Below, in pieces: positions 55,824-64,000 of a stretch of 64,000 bases of DNA. The translations under genes were made by a program, and so were the position numbers. Position 1 is the first letter of the stretch. Every line of letters begins with the position of its first letter. Location of the stretch: contig NZ_JAPIVS010000007.1 in NCBI RefSeq assembly GCF_026239695.1, forward strand, positions 62,001 through 126,000, given 5' to 3'. The notes beneath the pieces are model-generated. The model was not told where the DNA came from and did not search any database. It saw only the letters and a list, made by a program, of their open reading frames with translations. The DNA is from Pedobacter sp. MC2016-15 (GTDB lineage Bacteria > Bacteroidota > Bacteroidia > Sphingobacteriales > Sphingobacteriaceae).

Positions 55824-56149
55824 TATCTTAGTTTCTCATTATTCCGGTGCCTGTCGGCATCCCTTATACTTTTCTTTACCAGATTTTTCTCCAGAGCTTC
55901 CGTCAGGTTAATTCCGGTCTGATTGGCAAGGCAGATCAGAACGAACATTACATCGGCCATTTCTTCTCCCAGATCCACTGCTTCATCACTCTTTTTGAAA
56001 GATTGCTCTCCATAACGGCGCGACATGATGCGGGCTACTTCGCCTACTTCTTCCATTAATATGGCCGTATTGGTGAGTTCATTAAAATAGCGGATGCCCG
56101 TGGTATTGATCCAGCGGTCTACCGTTTCCTGTGCTTCCTGTATGGTCAT
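55823..56149 (-). CDS. MazG-like nucleotide pyrophosphohydrolase
   Basis: A 108-residue single-domain MazG-type protein with the metal-binding pattern MEEVGEVARIMSRR followed by DLGEEMADVMFVLICLANQ. Such enzymes hydrolyse (d)NTPs or related nucleotides to monophosphates and may remove damaged ones. Adjacent to dtd with a 2-bp gap. Confidence 0.85.
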   Translation of the reverse strand: MTIQEAQETVDRWINTTGIRYFNELTNTAILMEEVGEVARIMSRRYGEQSFKKSDEAVDLGEEMADVMFVLICLANQTGINLTEALEKNLVKKSIRDADRHRNNEKLR

Positions 56150-56151
56150 GA

Positions 56152-56604
56152 CTATACTTTATTTTTTGTGTCTATCAGTATGGTTACGGGGCCGTCATTG
56201 AGCAGACTGATTTTCATATCTGCCCCGAAGATTCCGGTTTGAACGGGTTTACCAAGCAGTGTGCTCAGCTGCCTGATCATGGCTTCATATAATGGGATTG
56301 CTTTTTCCGGCCTGGCTGCCCGGGTAAATCCTGGTCGGTTTCCTTTTTTTGTAGCGGCAAACAGCGTAAACTGACTGATCAGCAAAATATCTCCGTTGAT
56401 GTCTGCCAGGGATTTGTTCATGAGTCCCTGCTCGTCGCCAAATATCCTGAGGTTAACAATTTTTGATGCCAGCCATTCCAGGTCTTCCTGCTGGTCGCTG
56501 TCTTCAATACCCAGCAATACCATCAAGCCTCCGGTGATCTCCCCGGTGACCTGTCCATCAACTTTGCAGCTTGCTTCGGTTACTCTCTGGATCACTGCTC
56601 TCAT
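56152..56604 (-). CDS. dtd: D-aminoacyl-tRNA deacylase
   Basis: A 150-residue DTD that removes D-amino acids wrongly charged to tRNA. The chirality-selecting motif is visible as SQFTLFAATKKGNRPGFTRAARP and the C-terminal cis Gly-Pro loop NDGPVTILIDTKN. Start ATG at 56604 shares one base with the stop of rsgA, so the pair is coupled. Confidence 0.95.
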   Translation of the reverse strand: MRAVIQRVTEASCKVDGQVTGEITGGLMVLLGIEDSDQQEDLEWLASKIVNLRIFGDEQGLMNKSLADINGDILLISQFTLFAATKKGNRPGFTRAARPEKAIPLYEAMIRQLSTLLGKPVQTGIFGADMKISLLNDGPVTILIDTKNKV

Positions 56605-57524
56605 TATGCCCTGGTTTCGTTGCCGTGATAGATACTGAGATAACTCTCATAGCGGCTGGTGTCTATTTCTTCATTTTCTACTGCTTTTAATACGGCACAT
56701 CCGGGTTCATTGATATGTCTGCAGTTATGGAATTTACAAAGGTGCATCAGATCGCGCATCTCGCGGAAATAATGGCCCAGCTCTTCGGGTTTGATATCAT
56801 AGATGCCAAGCTCCCTGATGCCTGGTGTATCGATCAGGTATCCCCCAAATGGCAGGGTGTGCATTTCTGCAAAAGTAGTGGTATGCTGTCCTTTATCACT
56901 CGACTCCGAGATCTCTCCCGTTTTAATACTCCTTCCCGGAAGAAGGGCATTGATCAGGCTTGATTTTCCCACTCCGGAATGGCCGGAAAATAAGGTTGTC
57001 TTATCTTTTAAGAGTCCCTCTATTACAGGAATATTGGTTCCTTCCAGTGCAGAGACGGTATAACACGGATAATCCAGACGTTCGTATATACTTTTATAAT
57101 CTGCCAGTACTTCCAGCCCTTCATCGCTGAAGAGATCGAGTTTGTTAAAGATCAGCGTGGCCGGGATACGGTAAGCCTCGGCCGTTACGAGAAAGCGATC
57201 TATAAAGCCCAGCGAGGTACGTGGCGAAACCAGCGTGACAACGAGAAAGGCCTGATCCATGTTAGCGGCGATAATCTGCGCCTGCTTGGAGAGGTTAATG
57301 GATTTCCGGATAATATAGTTGCTGCGTTCATGAAGTTTGAAAATTACCCCATTATCTGAGTTGGGTTCCATTTCAAATTCCACCTGATCACCCACTGCAA
57401 TTGGATTGGTGGTCTGGATACCTTTGATCCTGAATTTACCTTTGATCCTGCAGTCATAATCCTGGCCATCTGCGCCATGAACCTGGTACCAGCTCCCTGT
57501 TGATTTAATTACTAATCCTTGCAT
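56604..57524 (-). CDS. rsgA: Ribosome small-subunit GTPase RsgA
   Basis: A 306-residue circularly permuted GTPase that matures the 30S subunit. OB-fold at the N-terminus, then G4 NKLD, G1 GHSGVGKSSL, G3 DTPGIRELG and the C-terminal zinc finger (CKFHNCRHINEPGC). Divergent from the thr operon across 255 bp. Confidence 0.96.
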   Translation of the reverse strand: MQGLVIKSTGSWYQVHGADGQDYDCRIKGKFRIKGIQTTNPIAVGDQVEFEMEPNSDNGVIFKLHERSNYIIRKSINLSKQAQIIAANMDQAFLVVTLVSPRTSLGFIDRFLVTAEAYRIPATLIFNKLDLFSDEGLEVLADYKSIYERLDYPCYTVSALEGTNIPVIEGLLKDKTTLFSGHSGVGKSSLINALLPGRSIKTGEISESSDKGQHTTTFAEMHTLPFGGYLIDTPGIRELGIYDIKPEELGHYFREMRDLMHLCKFHNCRHINEPGCAVLKAVENEEIDTSRYESYLSIYHGNETRA

Positions 57525-57561
57525 ATTTACAGGGGTAAAGGTAAATTTTTTTATGATTTCC

Positions 57562-57592
57562 TTGCTTATTCAAAAAATATAACTTTACTTTA
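57562..57592 (+). promoter_or_regulatory. Candidate promoter of the thr operon
   Basis: TTG (57562-57564), a 20-bp spacer and TTACTTTA (57585-57592), a loose TAnnTTTG-type box like those before other genes here. An alternative TAACTTTA (57580-57587) has too short a spacing. It would start RNA near 57599, about 30 bases before the leader ORF. Confidence 0.45.
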
Positions 57593-57630
57593 TGGCGCAG
57601 CAACAACTAAATAGTTTTTGCTCCTGAAAT

Positions 57631-57696
57631 ATGAAATCACCTATTACAATTACATCCATTATTATTACCACCACCGGCATGTCCGGAGGCAGGTGA
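57631..57696 (+). CDS. thrL: Thr/Ile-rich leader peptide of the threonine operon
   Basis: ATG at 57631 opens 21 codons ending in TGA at 57694-57696. Five are Ile (ATT) and five Thr (ACA or ACC), so 10 of 21 residues are Thr or Ile, with runs III and TTT together at codons 10-15. This is the composition of thrL leader peptides (E. coli thrL is likewise Thr/Ile-rich). It lies 83 bp before thrA and upstream of a strong terminator. No Shine-Dalgarno is evident, which is normal for the phylum. Translation of this peptide is inferred, not shown. The gene symbol is given by position and composition. Confidence 0.82.
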   Translation: MKSPITITSIIITTTGMSGGR

Positions 57697-57729
57697 GCTA
57701 ATGGTATAAAGAAAATATAAAAAACCATA

Positions 57730-57766
57730 GAAAGCGCCTTCCTCTAAACGGAAGGCGCTTTTTTTT
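57730..57766 (+). terminator. Attenuator terminator of the thr operon
   Basis: AAAGCGCCTTCC (57730-57741) pairs exactly with GGAAGGCGCTTT (57749-57760) around a 7-nt loop, followed by a T-tract to 57766. It ends 13 bp before the thrA ATG. GGAGGC (57685-57690), the end of the leader ORF, can pair with GCCTTC (57735-57740) of the left arm, giving a candidate antiterminator. A ribosome stalled at the Thr/Ile codons would leave that segment free; one reaching the stop would cover it. Confidence 0.85.
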
Positions 57767-57779
57767 TAATTCTAAAATT

Positions 57780-60227
57780 ATGAATATTTTAAAATTCGGA
57801 GGTACTTCAGTCGGTTCAGCAGAAGGCATCCGTACCCTGATCAGTATACTGAAGAAGGGAGAGCAGGAAGAGTATCCTGTAGTAGTACTCTCGGCGATGA
57901 GCGGCGTAACCAACCTGCTGCAGCTCATGGCAGAGAAAGCACTTTTAGCTGAGGAATATGCTCCGGAACTCAAACAAATTGAGGAAAAGCATTTCCAGGT
58001 GGTGCGTGAGTTGTTACCTGCATCTGCACAGAACCCGGTGTTTACCAAATTAAAGATCTACTTTAATGAACTGGAAGACATCCTGCAGTCGGTATATACT
58101 TTAAAGGAATTGAGTCCTCAGACCAGGGATTCTATCCTGAGTTTCGGAGAGCGCTGTTCTACATTCATGATCAGCCATATTGCCAGACAAGATTTCCCTG
58201 CTGCACTTGCCGTGGATGGGGCTGAACTGATCAAAACTGACAGCAACTACGGACAGGCGAAAGTAAATACGCCTTTAACAGAAATGCTGATCCAGGATTT
58301 CTATGCAGCTAATCCTGATAAATTGTTGTTTGTAACCGGATATATTGCCAGCAACACTGAAGGCAGAATCACTACCCTGGGACGCGGCGGTAGCGATTTT
58401 ACTGCTGCGATATGGGGATCTGCCTTAAACGTGAACCAAATTGAAATCTGGACTGACGTAGACGGTATGCTGACTGCCGATCCAAGGATTGTTGAAAAAG
58501 CATTCTCATTGTCAGAACTGAGCTATACCGAAGCGATGGAACTTTCATATTTCGGTGCCAAGGTGATTTATCCGCCAACGATGATCCCTGCCTTTTTAAA
58601 GAAAATCCCTATTGTCATCAAGAATACCTTCAATACAGATTTTGATGGTACGTATATCCGCCATGGCGCAGATTCTTCGGACCTGCCGATCAAAGGAATT
58701 TCATCTATCGATGATATCAGTATCCTGAACCTTTCCGGTAGTGGTATGGTAGGAAAAGCTGGTTTTAGCGGCCGTCTGTTCTCCCTTTTATCAAGAGAGC
58801 AGATCAATGTAGTGCTGATCACACAATCTTCATCTGAGCACAGTATCACTTTTGCAGTGAAGCCGGAAGATGCACTGAGAGCGCTGGCGATCATCAGCAA
58901 AGAATTTGAACTGGAACTCCATGCCAAGAAACTGGAATATCCGCAGGTAGAAAACGGATTGTCTGTACTGGCAATTGTAGGGGAGAACATGAAACACACG
59001 CCCGGTATGTCTGGCAAGTTATTTCATGCCCTGGGCAGAAATGGAGTGAACGTAAGAGCAATAGCACAGGGATCTTCAGAATACAATATCTCGGTAATCC
59101 TGTCGAAAAACGATTTGTCTAAGGCGGTGAATGCAGTGCATGACGCTTTCTTTGCTGATCTGAAAAAGACGCTGCATATCTTTTGTCTGGGCACAGGAAA
59201 TATTGGTAAAACATTGTTCCGCCAGCTGCTTAGCCAAACTCCGCATTTAGCGAAGAACAATGATCTGGAAGTAAAGGTAATGGGTATCAGCAATTCCCGC
59301 CAGATGAGTATGAGCAGCACAGGATTTGATCTTGCCAACTGGGAAGAGGAAATGCAGGTTAATGCAGAGCCCGCTGATCTGAAGGATTTTGTGAAGCAGA
59401 TGAAGGCAATGAACCTGCCGAACTGCGTTTTTGTTGATAATACAGCGAGTCCTAATCCTGTATATTATTATCAGGATATCCTGGAATCAAGCATCTCAGT
59501 GGTGACTTGCAATAAAATTGGTAACTCTGGAGAATATAGCCAGTACAGTGCATATAAGGCTGCTGCACGAACCTACGGGGTAGATTTTCACTATGAAACT
59601 AACGTAGGTGCAGGCTTGCCGATTATCCGCACCCTGAAAGACCTGATGATGAGTGGTGACAATATCGCCAGCATTGAAGCGATCCTGTCTGGTACCATTT
59701 CTTATATCTTTAACAATTTTAAAGGAGATGTGAAATTTCATGAGATCGTGAAGTCTGCACAGGACATGGGTTATACTGAACCTGACCCGCGCGACGACCT
59801 TAACGGGAAGGACTTTATGCGGAAGATGCTGATCCTGGCCAGGGATGCCGGATATCCTCTGGAAGAAGCTGATATCGAAATTGAAAGCATGCTCCCTGCT
59901 TCTTGTCTGGCGGCGGCAACAGTAGCTGATTTTTACCAGGAGCTGGAGAAAAACACGGAATACTTTGAAAATCTCAAAACAACGGCTGCCAGCAGTGGAA
60001 AAGTGCTGAGATATATTGGCAAGCTGGAAGCGGGTAAGGTAGCGATTACACTGCAGATGGTAGATGATTCGCATCCTTTTTATATGTTATCAGGTAGTGA
60101 TAATATTATTTCTTTTATCACTGATCGGTATAAAGACCGTCCTTTAGTGGTTAAGGGGCCAGGTGCAGGTGCAGAAGTTACTGCAGCAGGAGTATTCGCA
60201 GATATAATAAATGTAGGTAAGAGATGA
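57780..60227 (+). CDS. thrA: Bifunctional aspartokinase / homoserine dehydrogenase I
   Basis: An 815-residue fusion catalysing the first and third steps from aspartate to threonine and methionine. N-terminal aspartokinase (about 1-290: NILKFGGTSVGSAEGI, GRGGSDFTAAIWG), two ACT repeats (about 310-460) for allosteric control by threonine, then homoserine dehydrogenase (about 465-815: HIFCLGTGNIGKTLF nucleotide loop, SILSGTISYIFNNF-type active site in EAILSGTISYIFNNF, DPRDDLNGKDFMRKMLILARDAG). It overlaps thrB by 4 bp. Control by the attenuator upstream is inferred. Confidence 0.96.
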   Translation: MNILKFGGTSVGSAEGIRTLISILKKGEQEEYPVVVLSAMSGVTNLLQLMAEKALLAEEYAPELKQIEEKHFQVVRELLPASAQNPVFTKLKIYFNELEDILQSVYTLKELSPQTRDSILSFGERCSTFMISHIARQDFPAALAVDGAELIKTDSNYGQAKVNTPLTEMLIQDFYAANPDKLLFVTGYIASNTEGRITTLGRGGSDFTAAIWGSALNVNQIEIWTDVDGMLTADPRIVEKAFSLSELSYTEAMELSYFGAKVIYPPTMIPAFLKKIPIVIKNTFNTDFDGTYIRHGADSSDLPIKGISSIDDISILNLSGSGMVGKAGFSGRLFSLLSREQINVVLITQSSSEHSITFAVKPEDALRALAIISKEFELELHAKKLEYPQVENGLSVLAIVGENMKHTPGMSGKLFHALGRNGVNVRAIAQGSSEYNISVILSKNDLSKAVNAVHDAFFADLKKTLHIFCLGTGNIGKTLFRQLLSQTPHLAKNNDLEVKVMGISNSRQMSMSSTGFDLANWEEEMQVNAEPADLKDFVKQMKAMNLPNCVFVDNTASPNPVYYYQDILESSISVVTCNKIGNSGEYSQYSAYKAAARTYGVDFHYETNVGAGLPIIRTLKDLMMSGDNIASIEAILSGTISYIFNNFKGDVKFHEIVKSAQDMGYTEPDPRDDLNGKDFMRKMLILARDAGYPLEEADIEIESMLPASCLAAATVADFYQELEKNTEYFENLKTTAASSGKVLRYIGKLEAGKVAITLQMVDDSHPFYMLSGSDNIISFITDRYKDRPLVVKGPGAGAEVTAAGVFADIINVGKR

Positions 60228-61159
60228 GATCGTCAGTAAAAGTTTTTGCGCCAGCTACAGTTGCCAACGTAGTTTGCGGGTTTGATGTGTTAGGATTTGC
60301 AGTAAATGAGCCGGGGGATGAGGTGATCATGCGGGTAACAGATACGCCGGGAGTGTTGATCTCCAAAATTACCGGTGATGAAGGACGTTTGCCGCTAAAT
60401 CCGGCAAAAAATACTGTGAGTGCAAGTGTTCAGGATTACCTGAAACATATTGGACGTACAGATATCGGAATAGATATAGAGTTACATAAAAAGATGCCGA
60501 TTGGCAGCGGGCTGGGTTCCAGCTCTGCAAGTACGGTGGCAGGCCTTTTTGCGATCAATACTCTGTTTGATAACCAGCTTACAGCTCAGGAACTCGTGCC
60601 CTTTGCGATGAAAGGTGAGGAGCTTGCCTGTGGGTACGGTCACGCAGATAATGTAGCCCCGGCCTTGCTGGGAGGATTTGTGTTGATCAGAAGTTATGAG
60701 CCACTGGATGTGATCAGTCTTCCTTTTCCTGAAGAGATGTATGCAGCTATAGTATATCCTGAAGTGGATGTGCCTACAAAAGATGCGCGCCAGATGATCC
60801 GTTCCAAGGTTTACCTTAAAGATGCGGTAAAACAATGGGGGAATGTAGCGGGACTGGTAACAGGTTTGTTCACTAAAGACTACGACCTGATTGGCCGCAG
60901 TATGGTTGACGGACTGGTGGAGCCTACGCGTTCTATCCTGATCCCTGATTTCTATAAAATGAGAAGTATTGCCATGGAAATGGGTGCCATCAGCTTTGGT
61001 ATTTCTGGCTCCGGCCCTTCGGTTTTTGCCTTGACGAAAGACGAATCCACAGGTCATGCGATCACTCAGGCTTTACAGAAACAACTAAAATCCATCCAGA
61101 TCAACAGTTTATCATTTGTATCATCAGTTAATAAAAAAGGTCCGGTTGTACTGGATTAA
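60224..61159 (+). CDS. thrB: Homoserine kinase
   Basis: A 311-residue GHMP kinase that phosphorylates L-homoserine. The ATP loop is visible as PIGSGLGSSSASTVAG, plus FAPATVANVVCGFDVLGFAV at the N-terminus and GISGSGPSVFALTK near the C-terminus. Starts inside the end of thrA (4-bp overlap) and precedes thrC by 11 bp. Confidence 0.96.
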   Translation: MRSSVKVFAPATVANVVCGFDVLGFAVNEPGDEVIMRVTDTPGVLISKITGDEGRLPLNPAKNTVSASVQDYLKHIGRTDIGIDIELHKKMPIGSGLGSSSASTVAGLFAINTLFDNQLTAQELVPFAMKGEELACGYGHADNVAPALLGGFVLIRSYEPLDVISLPFPEEMYAAIVYPEVDVPTKDARQMIRSKVYLKDAVKQWGNVAGLVTGLFTKDYDLIGRSMVDGLVEPTRSILIPDFYKMRSIAMEMGAISFGISGSGPSVFALTKDESTGHAITQALQKQLKSIQINSLSFVSSVNKKGPVVLD

Positions 61160-61170
61160 AGTATATCAGA

Positions 61171-62484
61171 ATGAAATTATATAGTACTAATAACCACGAC
61201 CTGGAAGTAGACTTTCAGTCGGCTGTTTTTAACAGCATGCCACAGGACAAAGGATTATATATGCCGACAGAGATCCCTGTGCTGGATGAAGATTTCCTTA
61301 AAAACCTGGACAAATACACCCTTCCGGAAATTGCCTATAAGGTGGCGTCAGCTCTGTTGCAGGACGATATTCCTGCGGATGACCTGAAGGCACTTATTGA
61401 TGATGCCATCAATTTTCCTGCTCCGGCTAAAAAGCTGGATGAGGAAACTTATGTACTGGAACTGTTCCATGGCCCCTCATTGGCTTTCAAAGATTTTGGA
61501 GCGAGATTTATGAGCAGGGTGATGGGCTATTTCCTGAAAGACGGAGAGCAATTACTGGATGTTCTGGTAGCTACATCAGGTGATACCGGTGGCGCAGTGG
61601 CGCTGGGCTTTCTGGGGGTGCCCAATACACGTGTGACAATCTTATATCCCAAAGGAAAGGTGAGTGAAATCCAGGAGTTGCAATTGTGCAGCAATGGACA
61701 GAATATCCGCGCTATAGAGATCGACGGAACATTCGACGACTGCCAGGCACTGGTAAAACAGGCTTTTGCAGATGATCAGCTGAACGCCGAAATGAGACTT
61801 ACCTCAGCCAATTCGATCAATATTTCAAGACTGATTCCTCAGACGTTTTACTATTTCAATGCCGTAGCACAATTGTACAGGGAGGGTAAAAGAGACATTG
61901 TGTTTTCTGTGCCAAGTGGCAACTTTGGTAATATCGCTGCAGGATTACTGGCCTGGAAAATGGGCTTGCCGGTAAAACAATTTATTGCTGCTACCAATGC
62001 CAATGATACTGTGCCTCGTTTCCTGGAAACAGGGGTTTATGAAACCCGTCCCTCAGTTCAAACTTATGCAAACGCAATGGACGTGGGTGCACCAAGTAAC
62101 TGGGTAAGGATCATGGAACTGTTTAAGCAGGATACTGTAAAGCTGAAAGAACTGGTAAAGAGCTACCGCTATACGGATGATGATACAGTGAAAGCTATTG
62201 AAGCCATTTACCAGCAGTTTAACTATGTAGCTTGTCCGCATACTGCAATCGCATGGCTGGCAGTTCAGGCCTACAAAGCTGAATACCCATCGGCAGAGGA
62301 TGCTTTCGTCTTTTTATCAACGGCACATGCCTGCAAGTTCCCGGATATTTTCTCTGCTGAAATGGCTGCACATATTGATTCTCCGGAGCAATTGGAAGAG
62401 TTGAAAAAGAAAGGTAAATCAGCTACACCAATGAATGTGGATTTTGAAGCCTTTAAAGGGTTTTTACTTACTGAATCTTTTTAA
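61171..62484 (+). CDS. thrC: Threonine synthase
   Basis: A 437-residue PLP enzyme converting O-phosphohomoserine to threonine. PLP Lys in the motif GPSLAFKDFGARFMSRV, the phosphate loop ATSGDTGGAVALGF and the later VPSGNFGNIAAGLLAWKMG are all present. It completes the thrABC operon. Its last 17 bases overlap the convergent META gene. Confidence 0.96.
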   Translation: MKLYSTNNHDLEVDFQSAVFNSMPQDKGLYMPTEIPVLDEDFLKNLDKYTLPEIAYKVASALLQDDIPADDLKALIDDAINFPAPAKKLDEETYVLELFHGPSLAFKDFGARFMSRVMGYFLKDGEQLLDVLVATSGDTGGAVALGFLGVPNTRVTILYPKGKVSEIQELQLCSNGQNIRAIEIDGTFDDCQALVKQAFADDQLNAEMRLTSANSINISRLIPQTFYYFNAVAQLYREGKRDIVFSVPSGNFGNIAAGLLAWKMGLPVKQFIAATNANDTVPRFLETGVYETRPSVQTYANAMDVGAPSNWVRIMELFKQDTVKLKELVKSYRYTDDDTVKAIEAIYQQFNYVACPHTAIAWLAVQAYKAEYPSAEDAFVFLSTAHACKFPDIFSAEMAAHIDSPEQLEELKKKGKSATPMNVDFEAFKGFLLTESF

Positions 62485-62902
62485 AACGCATAATAGCGAT
62501 ATCGCCCATCATGAAGTTGAGGGTGGTATCGCCTGTTATTGCATATTTATTTACTTTTTTCAGCATCTCAAAAAATACGGCCTCTCCTTCACCGGGACAG
62601 GCCATTTTTGTAACTATTAATGGCTCATTGAAATTGATGGAAGTATCATCTGCCTGCAGCTTACCTGAAAAAGAGTTGCAACTGCTGTTTCCGCTTATGC
62701 GTTTGTCGGCAAGGTTGAAAATCATTTGCGGTTTTTTTCCCGGATAAAGACCATTAAAAGCAATCCTTGGTCCCGAAATATAATTCAGTTCCCAGGAGCC
62801 CCCCAGTTTGGACAGATCAGAGCTTGCCTCTACTGTATTCTTAAGCGCATTACATGATGATAATGTAACGATAGCAAGCATAATCAATGTCGTCTTTCTC
62901 AT
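62468..62902 (-). CDS. META-domain lipoprotein (HslJ-like)
   Basis: A 144-residue lipoprotein: signal peptide with lipobox TLSSC (Cys about residue 17), then a META domain (about 35-140) with GGSWELNYISG, NLADKRISGNSSCNSFSGKLQ and MACPGEGEAVFFEMLKKV. META/HslJ proteins are linked to heat shock, antibiotic tolerance or motility in a few bacteria, but the molecular role is unknown. It is convergent with thrC with 17 bp shared at the 3' ends. A 7-bp inverted repeat sits directly upstream of its ATG. Confidence 0.88.
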   Translation of the reverse strand: MRKTTLIMLAIVTLSSCNALKNTVEASSDLSKLGGSWELNYISGPRIAFNGLYPGKKPQMIFNLADKRISGNSSCNSFSGKLQADDTSINFNEPLIVTKMACPGEGEAVFFEMLKKVNKYAITGDTTLNFMMGDIAIMRFKKIQ

Positions 62903-62904
62903 AA

Positions 62905-62924
62905 CGTTCCTGTTTATAGGAACG
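62905..62924. promoter_or_regulatory. Inverted repeat in front of the META gene
   Basis: CGTTCCT (62905-62911) pairs exactly with AGGAACG (62918-62924) around a 6-nt loop, 2 bp upstream of the META gene start codon. It could be an operator or a leader hairpin that limits translation. Confidence 0.4.
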
Positions 62925-62978
62925 GAATGTACAAAGAATCTGCCAATTTTATCCCAGAATAATAATTAGACATCAGAA

Positions 62979-63932
62979 TTAGAAAATTTCGCGGGCAATT
63001 CTCCTGGTCGGTTCGGGATTACTCATGGTATAAAAATGCAATACAGGCGCACCAAGTTTTACTAACTCTTTGCATTGCTGTATCATCCATTCTATACCCA
63101 CTTCTTTTACTTCCTTTTCATTCTTGCAGGCTTGTATCGCCTCTGTCAGGTTCTCAGGAAGATCCAGGTGGAAGATCTTGGGCAGACTGATCAGTTGTTT
63201 GGATGAGGTGATGGGTTTTAGTCCGGGAATAATGGGTACATTTATCCCATTTGCCCTGCATTGTTCAACAAACTCTGAATATTTGGAATTATCGAAAAAC
63301 ATCTGTGTAACGATAAATTCTGCACCCATATCCACTTTTTGCTTTAGATATTTGAAATCTGTTTTGAGGTTTGGCGCTTCGAAATGTTTCTCCGGGTATC
63401 CGGCTACGCCAATACAGAAATCAGTTTGGTAGGCGTCATGGTCTTCAAACAGGTATTTGCCTTTGTTCATGTTAGCTACCTGCTCCAGCAGGTCTGTTGC
63501 GTAGGCATGGCCGCCTGGGGTAGGAATAAACCCGGAATCTGCGTGGCGGGCATCACCGCGCAACACCAGCACATTGTCGATACCTAAAAACTGCAGGTCG
63601 ATCAGTGCATTTTCTGTTTCCTCTTTGGTAAAACCTCCGCAAATCAGGTGTGGAACAGCATCTACTTTATACCTGTTCATGATAGCCGCGCAAATGGCTA
63701 CCGTTCCCGGGCGTTTACGGTATGAAACTTTCTCCAGCAGCCCATTATCATGCTGTTTGTAAATATAATCTTCTCTATGGTACGTTACATCAATGAAAGG
63801 AGGGTTGAATTCCATCAAAGGGTCAATGGCATCGTAAATATCTGAGATACTCTTTCCTTTAACAGGTGGCAGCAACTCAAACGAAAACAGGGTTTTGCCC
63901 CCGGCATTCTCAATGTGTTCGGTAATCTTCAT
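62979..63932 (-). CDS. metF: Methylenetetrahydrofolate reductase
   Basis: A 317-residue FAD TIM-barrel enzyme reducing 5,10-methylene-THF to 5-methyl-THF for methionine synthesis. N-terminal FSFELLPPVKGKSI, PHLICGGFTKEETENALIDLQFLGIDNVLVLRGD, and C-terminal MQQCKELVKLGAPVLHFYTMSN-type closing region (LHFYTMSNPEPTRRIAREIF) are as expected. It starts 8 bp after the metH stop, so metH-metF are one unit. Confidence 0.96.
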   Translation of the reverse strand: MKITEHIENAGGKTLFSFELLPPVKGKSISDIYDAIDPLMEFNPPFIDVTYHREDYIYKQHDNGLLEKVSYRKRPGTVAICAAIMNRYKVDAVPHLICGGFTKEETENALIDLQFLGIDNVLVLRGDARHADSGFIPTPGGHAYATDLLEQVANMNKGKYLFEDHDAYQTDFCIGVAGYPEKHFEAPNLKTDFKYLKQKVDMGAEFIVTQMFFDNSKYSEFVEQCRANGINVPIIPGLKPITSSKQLISLPKIFHLDLPENLTEAIQACKNEKEVKEVGIEWMIQQCKELVKLGAPVLHFYTMSNPEPTRRIAREIF

Positions 63933-63940
63933 TCTCAGTT

Positions 63941-64000
63941 TTAATAAGCTAAATTTGGACTAAGCCATCTTTCAGTATCGTCCAGGGACATGTTTTTTCT
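63941..64000 (-). CDS. metH: Methionine synthase (B12-dependent), last 19 codons only
   Basis: On the minus strand the frame is open from base 64000 to the stop TAA at 63943-63941. It encodes RKNMSLDDTERWLSPNLAY, the C-terminal end of cobalamin-dependent methionine synthase (E. coli MetH closes with a very similar ERWLAPNLGY). The rest of the gene lies to the right of the window. It precedes metF by 8 bp, matching the metabolic link between the two enzymes. Confidence 0.86.
   Translation of the reverse strand, partial: RKNMSLDDTERWLSPNLAY

Noticed and set aside
1-64000. Phage, integrase, transposase or defence-system genes
   Set aside because: I looked for integrase, transposase, restriction, toxin-antitoxin and retron-like genes across the window and found none; the genes are housekeeping or envelope functions with uniform composition.

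Overview
The window is core chromosome of a Bacteroidota bacterium, most likely Sphingobacteriaceae (Pedobacter-like). The grounds are a full-length SprA (the type IX secretion outer-membrane translocon), a fused E1 alpha-beta 2-oxoacid dehydrogenase, the pdxA-DUF177-rpmF-plsX-fabH-accB-accC cluster, promoters that fit TTG-N19/20-TAnnTTTG rather than the E. coli -35/-10, weak Shine-Dalgarno use and several TTG starts. Genus placement rests on my memory of these proteins, not on a search. I see no rRNA, tRNA, CRISPR, prophage, transposase or defence island.

Layout. 1-9.5 kb: 3' end of glmS, dxs facing it across a bidirectional terminator, glyA, a GAF-PAS-PAS hybrid histidine kinase, then comF, rlmN and an RluF-type pseudouridine synthase on the minus strand. 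9.6-13.4 kb: a small ECF sigma factor overlapping a cupin anti-sigma gene, an amidohydrolase, a FabK-like flavoprotein and acylphosphatase. 13.4-22.7 kb: an envelope-oriented plus-strand run (flippase, dut, TPR protein, DUF4292 lipoprotein, EnvC-like factor, two TatA-type genes, gatA, MltD-like transglycosylase). 23.0-31.9 kb: ruvA, sprA (7.2 kb), gcvH, a VanZ-like protein and a 45-residue lipoprotein. 32.0-38.0 kb: an outer-membrane beta-barrel protein, feoA-feoB and a SprT-like metalloprotein. 37.9-50.7 kb, minus strand: a lipoprotein, the E1 fusion with a LutB-like protein, an M28 peptidase with tatC, and the fatty-acid/phospholipid initiation cluster ending at pdxA. 50.9-57.5 kb: rsmA with a SerA-like dehydrogenase, an M1 peptidase, greA, a HIT protein, a MazG-like protein, dtd and rsgA. 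57.6-62.5 kb: the threonine operon thrA-thrB-thrC. 62.5-64.0 kb: a META-domain lipoprotein, metF and the last 19 codons of metH.

How the genes connect. The thr operon makes threonine from aspartate and is preceded by a 21-codon leader ORF with ten Thr/Ile codons and a strong terminator, the arrangement of a ribosome-mediated attenuator. glyA, gcvH, metF and metH all belong to one-carbon metabolism but sit in separate transcription units. tatA genes and tatC are 24 kb apart and together could form a TatAC-type translocase. SprA, the envelope factors and several lipoproteins fit a diderm with a large secreted proteome.

The most interesting non-coding signals are the threonine attenuator, a terminator-like hairpin in the greA leader, a cluster of 11-bp repeats with a 17-bp inverted repeat near 52.7 kb, and two tail-to-tail gene overlaps. 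I did not find a clearly new multi-gene system; the sigma/cupin pair is the nearest to an unexplored regulatory unit.
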